This document shows positions 34,675 through 46,405 of a DNA stretch of 64,000 nt, piece by piece. The stretch is from positions 1 to 64,000 of the forward strand of contig JAUPSS010000004.1 in NCBI GenBank assembly GCA_040285825.1. The letters run 5' to 3'. Both the position numbers and the translations under genes were made by a program. The notes under the pieces were generated by a model. That model was not told the DNA's origin and searched no databases. It worked only from the letters and a program-made list of their open reading frames with translations. Positions within the stretch are counted from its first letter, which is position 1; each line of letters opens with the position of its first letter. The stretch comes from Eukaryota sp. TZLM1-RC (taxonomy: Eukaryota > Metamonada: BaSk clade).

Positions 34675-35134
34675 AAGAGCTTGTTCTACTTAAACAGGGA
34701 TGGAGGTTGTATCGGAAAGAGACGAACTTCACTAGTGGACGGGCGTTGGGGTAACAGTGGGGAAGCGCTAGATCAAACACAAATGGGATTTTTTTCAAAA
34801 GGAATATCTTCAGATCCTATAATGACAGCAGCAAACAGGGTAATATTTCTGGCTGATTGGAAAATATGGATATTAGTTAGTAGCTCAAACAAAGACCTCA
34901 ACTCCTGAGAAATTCATTTTAACCAAGTTAGAGAGAGACGACGAGGAAGAAACCTGGGATGAGTTTAAAAGAGAGTGTATTGGAAACTCTGAATCACAAG
35001 TCATTAAACTTCTAGCAAACTCGGCGTTTAAAAGTTCGGGATCAAGTGCAGTCTTTGAATCAGTCCCCGTACGAACTGACGTAATAAGAGCAAAAGAGTC
35101 GGAAGCTGAGGTACAGACTACATCATCCACATAG
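34675..35134 (+). CDS. Unrecognised spliced gene, at least two exons, 5' end unresolved
   Basis: An exon open to 34839 (GRWGNSGEALDQTQMGFFSK...SDPIMTAANR) splices through a 37-nt GT-AG intron (34840-34876) in phase into a second exon (LVAQTKTSTPEKF...) ending at the TAG 35132-35134. The second exon is rich in Glu, Asp and Ser with 'KLERDDEEETWDEFKREC', and looks soluble and partly disordered. An acceptor-like 'taaacag' at 34691-34697 suggests a further upstream exon. I do not recognise the family. The opposite strand has a longer open frame (34885-35262), but its composition looks like a shadow. Confidence 0.5.
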
Positions 35135-35484
35135 AAGAGCTTCATGCAGGAACCAGAGATGTGCTTGTTTGGAAAATATGATTGGAAGATGAAGTATCTA
35201 TGATGTTCGTTGAAAGATCTAAGTTGATCACATTTTGAAAAAAATACTTTATATAACCTCATTGAAACAACACGTTCCCTTGGTTGAATATGTTACCGTT
35301 ATCACCTAAAACAACTCCTTCAACTGTAACCTTCTCAAGAAGGAGAATAGTTGAGGCAGCTTGAGTATCACGTTTTATTGAGTTTATTTATCATTTTGCT
35401 GATGTTTTATCTTTTTATAGATAAAAGAAGTTGTGAATAAATGAATAAATGAAATTTTATTGTTGACTGTCTGATGTTTTCTCG
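35135..35484. other. Intergenic with one hairpin
   Basis: No gene recognised. A perfect 8-bp-arm hairpin TTTTATCT/AGATAAAA lies at 35405-35426. Confidence 0.5.
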
Positions 35485-35832
35485 ATGAACATCCCCAAGC
35501 CAATGGCAAATCCAGAGTTGCCACATCGAGGTCGAGTACTGCCTTGGGAGGTTAGACGTCCTGAAAAAAAGACAACCGTTGCTGCTGCAGCTGCCAAATT
35601 CTTCGCCAGTGCTGCAACAGATTCAATGGAGAGACAGCTTCGTTACAAACGAACTGTCAGTGTGCTGGCCTGTCGTCTTGGTCAGTATTTTATACTGATG
35701 CATCCACAGATGGCAAACTGGTTGTACCATTTACAGTTCTGGTATCAATGTCAGGACTTTGTGATGATGGTCAATCCTCCAGTCCGGCGACCCTTTCAGA
35801 ATTACCCGGAGGTCTACGAGGCTCTCTCTTAG
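35485..35832 (+). CDS. Unrecognised open frame upstream of the Fanzor-like pseudogene
   Basis: A 115-codon frame (MNIPKPMANPEL...) with an Ala-rich stretch. Parts of the same DNA also read plausibly in another frame. It may be the decayed N-terminal portion of the Fanzor-like gene that follows, but I see no family motif in it, so this is a guess. Confidence 0.25.
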   Translation: MNIPKPMANPELPHRGRVLPWEVRRPEKKTTVAAAAAKFFASAATDSMERQLRYKRTVSVLACRLGQYFILMHPQMANWLYHLQFWYQCQDFVMMVNPPVRRPFQNYPEVYEALS

Positions 35833-36363
35833 GCGTCTGACCCAACCAGGTGGCCCTTTTCCCCTCTGGGTTGTGATGAAAGGACTGACAACTGGTGTCA
35901 TTCGGACATTCGGAGCATTCGTGCACTTCAAAGGGCGAACAGCTTTAGTCAAATTATGACAGATGGAATCCCTTCACACATTTCAACAAAAAAGACTTTT
36001 CCACATACATCATTGCATCGGATAATATATCAATGAAAGTAGCGTTCTCGACTGCCCCAAAAAAACCAAGAATCGCCACACAGCCAAAGAATTGCCAACC
36101 ACCGTAAGCCAGTGGGAAACACGATATGCCTGCCAAGAGTCGAAAGCGAAACTCCAGACTTCAACAACAGGTCCGTCCTAGGCAACGTCGAAGAACTGAT
36201 GACACCTACGAGCGTCTTTCCGTTGATCCAATTGAATACTCATTTTGTGCAATTGATCAGAACCACAAAAATTTGTGTGGTCAATCAATTGGATCAAGAA
36301 TTGATAATAACAATGTTGACTATCAACTTTCGGGCATTGTTCTAAATCCAAAAGCAAAAAAAA

Positions 36364-38033
36364 GAGAAATTGACAAAAAAGGACCTCTTGTCAACATAAA
36401 TTTGCAAAAACAGGACCTTCTCCGATTCAACCTTCCACCAGTAAACTTCTTACCAATGACGTCTACAAACTTGTCCACAAACCTCACGATTTCAACGCCT
36501 ATTCCTCTCGTTTAACTCTACTTTACATAGTATTCGCTTCTGTAGGCCTCTGATCACTCTGGATGGAACACACTTAACTGGTGATTTTGGTGGTGTATTG
36601 CTGGCTGCTTGCACAGTAGATGCGTTAGGTAGAATTTATCCCACTGCCTTTGGTATTTGTGAAATAGAAAACGGTAGAGAATGGCGTTTCTTTTTGAAAC
36701 ATCTGCATGCTTTGTTGAGAACAAATAATTGGACTTTCTTATCTGACCGGCAGAAGGGTCTGATTGATGCTGTGAGCTACATTTTCCCCAATCAGTATCA
36801 TGGTTATTGTGTGAAGCACCTTGCAGATAATGTAGCAAAATGATTTAGAAAGAAAGCTTTATTGATTAAAGTGTGGGAAACAGCTAGGGCTTTGACAGTT
36901 GCAGAATACCAATCCCACTGGGAAGAGATCCGTATTATCTCTCCAAAAGCCAGTGATTATTTGGCAAAAATTGGACCAGATCATTGGGTAAGCGCGTATT
37001 TCCCTGGAGACAGGTATGGTTACTTGACCAGCAATATTTCTGAGTCCCTGAACTCCTGGTTATTAACTGTTCGTGAACTCCCTCTACTTTCGATAATGGA
37101 CGAGCTCAGAAGAAAAATTGGAATTTGGATTCAAGATAGACGAGATGAGTCCAAAAGGAGTGACGGAGGGTCGATGGGTATAGTGAAACCAGTCTATGAA
37201 AAACTGAAGGTCAACGTTGCCAAAGGAAGAAACCTTACGGCCTTGGTTTGTGGAGATGAAGGACAGGAGAGCATTGAAGTTCGAGACTTTGAGAAAGTGT
37301 TCGTTGTAGACTTGAAAGACGGCACCTGTACATGTGGTGAAACGAAACATTGTGGATATGCTTGTTGTCACCTCGTTGCCGCTTGTGTTTTGAAGAAGAA
37401 ATCTCCTTTGGAATATACCAGTTGCTTTTTTAAGATGGAAAGCCTTGTTAACACATATACCATCGGATTAAGACCAATGAGAGGTAGAGACGATTGGGAA
37501 ATTGATGATAAAATGGAAACAGTTCTTCCTCCTGTTTATACAAAGAGAGTTGGTAGAAGACGGAAGAAACGATTTCGTAGACAATCAAGAAAGACTGCGA
37601 AAAGACAACGGTTAGATGAAGAGGAGCTTGATGCAATACTTAAGGGTGAGTTCGATTGTTGTGAAGAAGACGCTGATCTAGATGGAGGAGAGCAAGAGCT
37701 GCATTATCACGAAGAGGAGACGATGGAAGCACTGGACTTTGACATTCATGTATCTGGATTGTCTCCATTGGATGAGCTGTTACAGTATTGAGGTTGAGTT
37801 TTCGATATGTATAAATGTTCATGTTCATAATAAAAGTGTATGTTTAGCATTGATAGAGAATATCAGAATCAGTGACAGAAGTGACAAAGTTTATTAAAAG
37901 AACAATAGGACAGTGATGGAGAAGATAACACCAGTGAGAATGAGAACAAGGGTCCAATTTTGCAAAAGCGTTTATGGATGGACCCAAATCTGCAAAATGA
38001 AAAACTCAGGTGGACCTGTTTTGTCAATGCCCC
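36364..38033 (+). mobile_element. MULE (Mutator-like) DNA transposon
   Basis: A 1670-bp element flanked by a 9-bp target duplication CAAAAAAAA (36355-36363 and 38034-38042). Its ends are imperfect terminal inverted repeats: left 'gagaaATTGACAAAAaAGGaCC', right (reverse complement) 'ggggcATTGACAAAAcAGGtCC', each followed by 'ttttgca' or 'tttgcaaaa' motifs. Inside lies a MuDR-type transposase frame with one premature stop. Eight-to-ten-bp duplications and this transposase type define MULEs. A poly(A) signal 'aataaaag' follows the coding region near 37829. Confidence 0.85.
36526..37791 (+). pseudogene. MuDR/MULE transposase with in-frame TGA
   Basis: One frame runs through both halves with a single TGA at 36841-36843. 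Visible: catalytic Asp in 'TLDGTHLTGDFGG' (36562), second catalytic Asp in 'LSDRQKGLIDAV' (36745), the 'CVKHLADN' motif, a helical region with 'YLTSNISESLNSWL', then a SWIM zinc finger (CTCGETKHC...CCH) at about 37327-37371, and a basic C-terminal stretch (RRRKKRFRRQSRK) likely for nuclear localisation or DNA binding. The N-terminal DNA-binding domain usual in this family is absent or unresolved, because the element's inverted repeat begins only about 200 bp upstream. The stop codon is expected to inactivate it. Confidence 0.85.
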
Positions 38034-38656
38034 CAAAAAAAATCATTCAACCACCAGTCTTGACCCAAGCATCACCAAATTGCTATTTTGTACAGGATTT
38101 CCGCGAATATCTGTGTGAAACAGCAACGCCAATGGCAAGGGTGCCGACACAGGAAGAAATCAGCAATCCCGACTTCCGTCCGAGAACTATACTAGACCAA
38201 CTGCTGATATATGGAGATCGCCGAGTCCTGCACCGCAACAAGTTTGATTTCTTTATAAGAAGGCAAAAAAGAATAATGGGATTTATTGAAAAAATTAAAC
38301 TAATGGCTAACGGAAGAGAAACCATAATTTGGTTTGGTAGTGGAGGTGACGGGCCATCAAGACAATCTTTCAAAACCCCAAGAAAGCGGTTTTTGAAGGA
38401 GATTCAGAAACATTTTACATACGTGAAACCTAATGGAGATGAACTCTACACATCTGCCAAAACGAATTGCTGTAAGGTATTCAATCAAAAGTTGTATCAC
38501 AATGATGGGAGGGTGAACAATGATAAGTTTGTATGCCCTCAATGTCAGACACTCTGGTCGAGGGACATCTCCGCTTCCAGAAACCAACTGGAGATTGCCA
38601 TAAGTGAGCACTACCACAATGAAAGACCTGAGGCGTTCCGGAGACCCCATAGATAA

Positions 38657-38875
38657 GTGTCATTCCATGTATTGTGTACCTGTACGCATATTATGATGTT
38701 GCTGCTTTAACTATCATTTGATCATGATATCATATAATGATGGATCTAGAGTATGCTTAACGTCTATCAAGATTGCATAACAAAAGCTAGAAATGCGTTT
38801 TGATAAAATTCACAATACTACTTGCGTTCGACTCATATACGCTACACTTACAACTCTGTGATATACCCAGATGAC
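38657..38875. other. Intergenic, upstream of the EPC-like gene
   Basis: AT-rich, short spacer between the Fanzor-like pseudogene and the EPC-like ATG. It presumably contains the promoter; no TATA box or initiator was assigned. Confidence 0.5.
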
Positions 38876-40123
38876 ATGGCTTCTTCCTCTCTAAGAGTCC
38901 GTCCTGTCGACTATCACAAAAAGCTTGTTGTAATCACAGGTACAGAGGCTGCCAAAATAGCCCCTCTTTCATCATCTGTTCCTCTGTGTGCATCTTCCCT
39001 CTTAGGCATCGAAAAAGACGAACTTACTGAGATTCATTTAGATTCTCTAATCAAAGCTGAAGAACATGGTCAATCATCTTCTCAAGAGCTTGCCATCCCT
39101 ATCCCTAGTCTATCTATAGTCTCTCCCCCTGAACGAACTCTCTCTTTTCACCAACCCCTAACTTACATTCACCATGACTACACTTTTACACACACGATAA
39201 CTTATGACTTGGATGATGAAGATGCGGCCTATCTGTCCAAGTTAGCCACTCTTTCTGACATTGTTATTACTTTTGATGACTTTGAAAAAAGTATGGAAGC
39301 GCTTGAATTTAGCTATCTAGAGAATCCAAATATTTCCCACGCACAGCAAGAAGAAATTATTTCAAATATCTTACCAAAAAGTTTGGGCTTTTATGATTTT
39401 ATTATTGATTATTGGAAGGAAAAACGAATCAGCAGAGATAATTACCTCTTTCCTTGTATGCGACCACCACCTGCCGTCAGTGACACGTCACCACTGATCC
39501 CCTTTAGAAAAATTTCAGAAAACGATAGGAAAAAAAGACGAAAGTATAGTTCAATACACTCCAAGTATCTAAGATTAGTCTCACTTTTAAAACAGCTTTC
39601 TTGGTTGCAGAAGGTGGTTTCCCTGCAAATGGAGAAGTCCTTAGAAGTTCTGAGACTAGAGGAGACTGTATTTGAGAATTTTATCAAGAGAATTGATAGA
39701 GTTTCCCCAAATATTCAAAGTTGCTTTAATTTAGTGGTTTTAATTAAAAAATTGTCTCAGTTGCCTCTGATTAGTGAATCTTGTCATAGTTTGCTGGCTA
39801 GTTGTGAAAATTTCCAATTACCTTTACCATTAACCACTGATAGTATTGGTAAACTCATATTGTCCAAAATTTCCCAACCAAATTTTAAAGCAAAGGAAGA
39901 TCCAATATGGTCAATTTTTCGGAAAAATCGTTTATTTTCCCAAAGTCTCTGTAGTTTTGCCTGTATTACTCAATTATTCAATCCTTCGAAAAAACTATTA
40001 GTTCATTGTACCAATGTCAATGGTTCAGTCGTCCGTAAAGTCTGTTACTTTAACTATATATCTTTGAAGAATCCCACGGAAAGGCTTAATTTATTAAAGT
40101 GCATTAGCAATAAAATTATGTAA
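38876..40123 (+). CDS. Enhancer-of-polycomb-like protein (EPcA domain), single exon
   Basis: 415 codons from the ATG at 38876 (MASSSLRVRPVDYHKK); the frame is open further upstream but without an ATG. It follows the Epl1/EPC N-terminal domain: 'SLRVRPVD' start, 'GIEKDELTEIHLDSLI', 'LAIPIPSLS', 'YDLDDEDAAYLSKL', 'ITFDDFEKSMEALE', 'GFYDFIIDYWKEKR', 'PLIPFRKISENDRKKRRK' and the following helical 'LKQLSWLQKVV' region. EPC/Epl1 is the scaffold that binds the Esa1/Tip60 acetyltransferase in NuA4-type complexes; BRPF and JADE proteins share part of the domain, but the full N-terminal order fits EPC better. It is much shorter than human EPC1 and lacks the long Gln/Ser-rich C-terminus. No intron was seen. 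Confidence 0.8.
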   Translation: MASSSLRVRPVDYHKKLVVITGTEAAKIAPLSSSVPLCASSLLGIEKDELTEIHLDSLIKAEEHGQSSSQELAIPIPSLSIVSPPERTLSFHQPLTYIHHDYTFTHTITYDLDDEDAAYLSKLATLSDIVITFDDFEKSMEALEFSYLENPNISHAQQEEIISNILPKSLGFYDFIIDYWKEKRISRDNYLFPCMRPPPAVSDTSPLIPFRKISENDRKKRRKYSSIHSKYLRLVSLLKQLSWLQKVVSLQMEKSLEVLRLEETVFENFIKRIDRVSPNIQSCFNLVVLIKKLSQLPLISESCHSLLASCENFQLPLPLTTDSIGKLILSKISQPNFKAKEDPIWSIFRKNRLFSQSLCSFACITQLFNPSKKLLVHCTNVNGSVVRKVCYFNYISLKNPTERLNLLKCISNKIM

Positions 40124-40483
40124 ACTTTTCAATTTCAATGATTCCAAACAAATTGTTTTGTTCATTTTATTCAAAAAATATCATGTATCTACCCCTATCT
40201 TTTTTTGATAGATGATTTCGTATTGTTCTTATTCTGGCCTAATGATTTTTGATGTCTCCTTTGATCAACCACTGTTATAGGGAACATGGTAATTGACAAA
40301 GTACGTGTTTGTATCCATTCTTATTAATACAATACTGATGTAAACATGGATTTCAACAGTCACAATTCTTTGCCAACAAGACACTTCTGGTCTCCAAATG
40401 AATGAAGGATTCTACAAATCATGTACATTTATTAGAACACGATATAATATGGTCGTTGGTAACAATAAGAAGGAGAAAAAAAA
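40124..40483. other. 3' flank of the EPC-like gene up to the satellite edge
   Basis: AT-rich, no gene recognised. It ends at 40483, where the satellite starts with 'tacgatttact', the target sequence of family A retroelements. Confidence 0.6.
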
Positions 40484-41870
40484 TACGATTTACTCAGGCT
40501 CATATGAAGTTCCTAGTTTCGTATATTGACCAATGGTTGTTTATTACAATCATTGGTCAAATCTTTAAAGTCCATTTTGGGACAATTATTATAACAATTG
40601 TGGTGTTAAAGGCCGTGCTTTGATCATTTGATTAGTCATTGGTACGATTGTTGATTGGTCATTAGGTGAGTTGCATGTAGTCTTTATGTACTAGATGTGA
40701 TCAAATTGTGATCAAACTTTGTGTGAAATTGTGTGTGAATAATGTTGGCTATGTGTTACTTGGTCAATACATACTCATGATTACATTTTCAATTGATTTT
40801 ATATATATTTGAATCAATTGAGCTTAATTAATTTTTAAACATTAAATTGCAAGAATAATAAAAAAACAAAAAGTATACAATTGAATGTTGCAAACTAATA
40901 AAACCATTGCTGTAAGTGTAAGAGTATCGTTTTTGATACGATTTACTGAGGCTCATATGAAGTTCCTAGTTTCGTATATTGACCAATGGTTGTTTATTAC
41001 AATCATTGGTCAAATCTTTAAAGTCCATTTTGGGACAATTAATATAACAATTGTGGTGTTAAAGTCCGTGCTATGGTCATTTGAGTAGTCATTGGTATGA
41101 TTGGTTGAATGGTCATTGGTATGATTAGATGAGTTGCATGTAGTCCTTATGTACTAGATGTGATCAACTTGTGATCAAACTTTGTGTGAAATTGTGTGTC
41201 AGTAGTGTTGGCTATGTGTTACTTGATCAGTACAAACTCATGATTACATTTTCAATTGATTTTGTATATATTTGAATTAATTGAGTGTATTAATTTTTAA
41301 ACATTAAATTGTAAAAATAGTAAAAAATCAAAAAGTATACAATTGAATGTGGCAAACTAATAAAACCATTGCTGTAAGTGTAAGAGTATCGTTTTTGATA
41401 CGATTTACTGAGGCTCATATGAAGTTCCTAGTTTCGTATATTGACCAATGGTTGTTTATTACAATCATTGGTCAAATCTTTAAAGTCCATTTTGGGACAA
41501 TTAATATAACAATTGTGGTGTTAAAGTCCGTGCTATGGTCATTTGAGTAGTCATTGGTATGATTGGTTGAATGATCAGTGGTTTGATTAGGTGATTTGCA
41601 TGTAGTCTTTATGTACTAGATGTGATCAACTTGTGATCAAACTTTGTGTGAAATTGGGTGTGAATAATGTTGGCTATGTGTTACTTGATCAGTACAAACT
41701 CATGATTACATTTTCAATTGATTATATATATTTGAATTAATTGAGTTTATTAATTTTTAAACAATAAATTGTAAAAATAGTAAAAAAATCAAAAAGTATA
41801 CAGATGAATGTTGCAAACTAATAAAACCATTGCTGTAAGTGTAAGAGTATCGTTTTTGATACGATTTACT

Positions 41871-42411
41871 TTTATTGAAAATTAAGAAGAAACTACTTGA
41901 ACACTAAAAAAAATTACCTACCAACATTGACGATCTTCTCTTTTCTTTTGAAGAATATAATTAAAAGCACTGGACATTTAAAGCTATTCTTCAAAATGAT
42001 ACAACTAATTTCATCTGCTACCTCATTCCATCCAAATTGGACAAACAGTATTTTTGTTTTAGTGTAAAAACCCCCATGAACACTAAAACCAGAGGAACAA
42101 TTTGGTGAATTAAATTTAATTCTTTTAAAATTGAATATTTTGCAAGTTTATCAGAATAAGCTTTCGAAAAAGCATCACTCCAATTATTACCATAACCTCC
42201 CAAAATCAAAAGCAATTTTAGTTGACGTTTGAAAGCCATCAACACGTAACTGCTTATTTAAACCGAATTTAAATTCCTTTTCAGATTCAAAATTATTTAA
42301 TTCGTTAATAAAATTATTTACTTCGTCATGTCTTTGTGTAACCATTCTTGAGACTTTTCTACAATGAAACGAGTGATCTAAGCCAAGGTCTCCATAACCA
42401 CACAAAGGAAT
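41871..42411 (-). mobile_element. Family A retrotransposon, copy A3 (broken)
   Basis: A 541-bp truncated copy with the same 3' junction and 12-bp duplication ATACGATTTACT (plus-strand reading; right copy at 42412-42423). The RLE frame is split in two (42187-42432 and 42018-42245) by a deletion replacing the 'VTIVGG' start, and there is a further 2-nt loss near 41973. The same core deletion is present in copy A5. Confidence 0.88.
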
Positions 42412-43813
42412 ATACGATTTACTGAGGCTCATATGAAGTTCCTAGTTTCGTATATTGACCAATGGTTGTTTATTACAATCATTGGTCAAATCTTTAAAGT
42501 CCATTTTGGGACAATTAATATAACAATTGTGGTGTTAAAGTGACGTGCTATGATCATTTGAGTAGTCATTGGTATGATTGGTTGAATGGTCATTGGTATG
42601 ATTTGGTGAGTTGCATGTAGTCTTTATGTACTAGATGTGATCAAATTGTGATCAAACTTTGTGGGAAATTGTGTGTGAGTAATGTTGGCTATGTGTTACT
42701 TGGTTAAAACATACTCATGATTACATTTTCAATTGATTTTGTATATATTTGAATTAATTGAGTTTATTAATTTTTAAACATTAAATTGTAAAAATAGTGA
42801 AAAAATCAAAAAGTATACAGATGAATGTTGCAAACTAATGAAACCATTGTTGTAAGTGTAAGAGTATCGTTTTTGATACGATTTACTGAGGCTCATATGA
42901 AGTTCCTAGTTTCGTATATTGACCAATGGTTGTTTATTACAATCATTGGTCAAATCTTTAAAGTCCATTTTGGGACAATTAATATAACAATTGTGGTGTT
43001 AAAGTGACGTGCTATGATCATTTGAGTAGTCATTGGTATGATTGGTTGAATGGTCATTGGTATGATTTGGTGAGTTGCATGTAGTCTTTATGTACTAGAT
43101 GTGATCAAATTGTGATCAAACTTTGTGGGAAATTGTGTGTGAGTAATGTTGGCTATGTGTTACTTGGTTAAAACATACTCATGATTACATTTTCAATTGA
43201 TTTTGTATATATTTGAATTAATTGAGTTTATTAATTTTTAAACATTAAATTGTAAAAATAGTGAAAAATCAAAAAGTATACAGATGAATGTTGCAAACTA
43301 ATGAAACCATTGTTGTAAGTGTAAGAGTATCGTTTTTGATACGATTTACTGAGGCTCATATGAAGTTCCTAGTTTTCGTATATTGACCAATGGTTGTTTA
43401 TTACAATCATTGGTCAAATCTTTAAAGTCCATTTTGGGACAATTAATATAACAATTGTGGTGTTAAAGTGACGTGCTATGATCATTTGAGTAGTCATTGG
43501 TATGATTGGTTGAATGGTCATTGGTATGATTTGGTGAGTTGCATGTAGTCTTTATGTACTAGATGTGATCAAATTGTGATCAAACTTTGTGTGAAATTGG
43601 GTGTGAATAATGTTGGCTATGTGTTACTTGATCAGTACAAACTCATGATTACATTTTCAATTGATTATATATATTTGAATTAATTGAGTTTATTAATTTT
43701 TAAACAATAAATTGTAAAAATAGTAAAAAAATCAAAAAGTATACAGATGAATGTTGCAAACTAATAAAACCATTGCTGTAAGTGTTAGAGTATCGTTTTT
43801 GATACGATTTACT

Positions 43814-44362
43814 TTTATTGAAAATTAAGAAGAAACTACTTGAACACTAAAAAAATTACCTACCAACATTGACGATCTTCTCTTTTCTTTTGAAGAATAT
43901 AATTAAAAGCACTGTGACATTTAAAGCTATTCTTCAAAATGATACAACTAATTTCATCTGCTACCTCATTCCATCCAAATTGGACAAACAGTATTTTTGT
44001 TTTAGTGTAAAAACCCCCATGAACACTAAAAACCAGAGGAACAATTTGGTGAATTAAATTTAATTCTTTTAAATTGAATACTTTGCAATTTTATCAGAAT
44101 AAGCTTTCGAAAAAGCATCACTCCAATTATTACCATAACCTCCAACTATGGTAACATCAAAAGCAATTTTAGTTGACGTTTGAAAGCCATCAACACGTAA
44201 CTGCTTATTTAAACCGAATTTAAATTCCTTTTCAGATTCAAAATTATCTAATTCGTTAATAAAATTATTTACTTCGTCATGTCTTTGTGTAACCATTCTT
44301 GAGACTTTTCTACAATGAAACGAGTGATCTAAGCCAAGGTCTCCATAACCACACAAAGGAAT
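43814..44362 (-). mobile_element. Family A retrotransposon, copy A4 (broken)
   Basis: A 549-bp copy with the same end points as A3, A5, A6, A8 and A9. The frame from the satellite ATG (44383) ends early at 44069 after 'KIAKYSI', because one A is missing from a run near 44070; the CCHC and RHD motifs precede the break. Confidence 0.88.
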
Positions 44363-44836
44363 ATACGATTTACTGAGGCTCATATAAAGTTCCTAGTTTC
44401 GTATATTGACCAATGGTTGTTTATTACAATCATTGGTCAAATCTTTAAAGTCCATTTTGGGACAATTAATATAACAATTGTGGTGTTAAAGTCCGTGCTA
44501 TGGTCATTTGAGTAGTCATTGGTATGATTGGTTGAATGGTCATTGGTATGATTAGGTGAGTTGCATGTAGTCTTTATGTACTAGATGTGATCAACTTGTG
44601 ATCAAACTTTGTGTGAAATTGGGTGTGAGTAATGTTGGCTATGTGTTACTTGGTCAATACAAACTCATGATTACATTTTCAATTGATTTTGTATAAATTT
44701 GAATTAATTGAGTTATTAATTTTTAAACATTAAATTGTAAAAATAGTAAAAAAATCAAAAAGTATACAGATGAATGTTGCAAACTAATAAGACCATTGCT
44801 GTAAGTGTAAGAGTATCGTTTTTGATACGATTTACT

Positions 44837-45379
44837 TTTATTGAAAATTAAGAAGAAACTACTTGAACACTAAAAAAAACTACCTACCAACATTGACGAT
44901 CTTCTCTTTTCTTTTGAAGAATATAATTAAAAGCACTGTGACATTTAAAGCTATTCTTCAAAATGATACAACTAATTTCATCTGCTACCTCATTCCATCC
45001 AAATTGGTCAAACAGTATTTTTGTTTTAGTGTAAAAACCCCCATGAACACTAAAAACGAGTAGAACAATTTGGTTAATTAAATTTAAAACTTTTAAAATT
45101 GAATATTTTGCAATTTTATCAGAATAAGCTTTCGAAAAAGCATCACACCAATTATTACCATAACCTCCCAAAATCAAAAGCAATTTTAGTTGACGTTTGA
45201 AAGCCATCAACACGTAACTGCTTATTTAAACCGAATTTAACTTCCTTTTCAGATTCAAAATTATTTAATTCGTTAATAAAATTATTTACTTCGTCATGTC
45301 TTTGTGTAACCATTCTTGAGACTTTTCTACAATGAAACGAGTGATCTAAGCCAAGGTCTCCATAACCACACAAAGGAAT
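44837..45379 (-). mobile_element. Family A retrotransposon, copy A5 (broken)
   Basis: A 543-bp copy; shares with A3 the deletion at the RLE core, which splits the frame into 45155-45400 and 44884-45213. It lies about 1.02 kb from both A4 and A6, the period of a composite repeat of element plus satellite unit. Confidence 0.88.
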
Positions 45380-45855
45380 ATACGATTTACTGAGGCTCAT
45401 ATGAAGTTCCTAGTTTCGTATATTGACCAATGGTTGTTTATTACAATCATTGGTCAAATCTTTAAAGTCCATTTTGGGACAATTAATATAACAATTGTGG
45501 TGTTAAAGTGACGTGCTATGATCATTTGAGTAGTCATTGGTATGATTGGTTGAATGGTCATTGGTATGATTTGGTGAGTTGCATGTAGTCTTTATGTACT
45601 AGATGTGATCAAATTGTGATCAAACTTTGTGGGAAATTGTGTGTGAGTAATGTTGGCTATGTGTTACTTGATCAGTACAAACTCATAATTACATTTTCAA
45701 TTGATTTTGTATATATTTGAATTAATTGAGTTTATTAATTTTTAAACATTAAATTGTAAAAATAGTAAAAAAATCAAAAAGTATACAGATGAATGTTGCA
45801 AACTAATAAAACCATTGCTGTAAGTGTAAGAGTATCGTTTCTGATACGATTTACT

Positions 45856-46405
45856 TTTATTGAAAATTAAGAAGAAACTACTTGAACACTAAAAAAACTA
45901 CCTACCAACATTGACGATCTTCTCTTTTCTTTTGAAGAATATAATTAAAAGCACTGTGACATTTAAAGCTATTCTTCAAAATGAAACAACTAATTTCATC
46001 TGCTACCTCATTCCATCCAAATTGGTCAAACAGTATTTTTGTTTTAGTGTAAAAACCCCCATGAACACTAAAAACGAGTAGAACAATTTGGTTAATTAAA
46101 TTTAAATCTTTTAAAATTGAATATTTTGCAATTTTATCAGAATAAGCTTTCGAAAAAGCATCACTCCAATTATTACCATAACCTCCAACTATGGTAACAT
46201 CAAAAGCAATTTTAGTTGACGTTTGAAAGCCATCAACACGTAACTGCTTATTTAAACCGAATTTAAATTCCTTTTCAGATTCAAAATTATTTAATTCGTT
46301 AATAAAATTATTTACTTCGTCATGTCTTTGTGTAACCATTCTTGAGACTTTTCTACATTGAAAAGAGTGGTCTAAGCCAAGGTCTCCATGACCACACAAA
46401 GGAAT
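45856..46405 (-). mobile_element. Family A retrotransposon, copy A6
   Basis: A 550-bp copy with the standard 3' junction and 12-bp duplication. It keeps the full C-terminal frame of the element. Confidence 0.9.

Larger units (their letters stand above)
35831..38656 (+). pseudogene. Fanzor (eukaryotic TnpB/OrfB homologue), decayed and split by a MULE
   Basis: The C-terminal part (38043-38656) has the TnpB/Fanzor order: 'RNKFDFFIRRQKRIM' helix, 'IIWFGSGG' strand, 'RKRFLKEIQKHF' helix, 'DELYTSAKTNCC' (RuvC-II Glu at 38441, first half of the zinc ribbon) and 'CPQCQTLWSRDISASRN' (second half, RuvC-III Asp at 38564). Upstream in the frame of 36126 is 'IIASDNISMKVAFST', at the place of the RuvC-I DPG motif: the Asp codon (36021) is kept but Pro-Gly is lost. 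One in-frame TAA (36105-36107) and frame shifts near 35950 also break it. A MULE at 36364-38033 interrupts the gene; its 9-bp duplication leaves the two halves in phase. TnpB and Fanzor are RNA-guided DNA nucleases carried by transposons. Family assignment is by motif reading only, and this copy should be inactive. Confidence 0.7.

Noticed and set aside
34885-35262. 125-codon minus-strand frame
   Set aside because: The plus strand gives a better protein with an in-phase short intron, so this is taken as a shadow; certainty is moderate.
36350-38045. MULE and Fanzor-like gene as parts of one composite transposon
   Set aside because: The MULE inverted repeats and 9-bp duplication lie inside the Fanzor-like frame, so the MULE is nested in it; it does not carry it.
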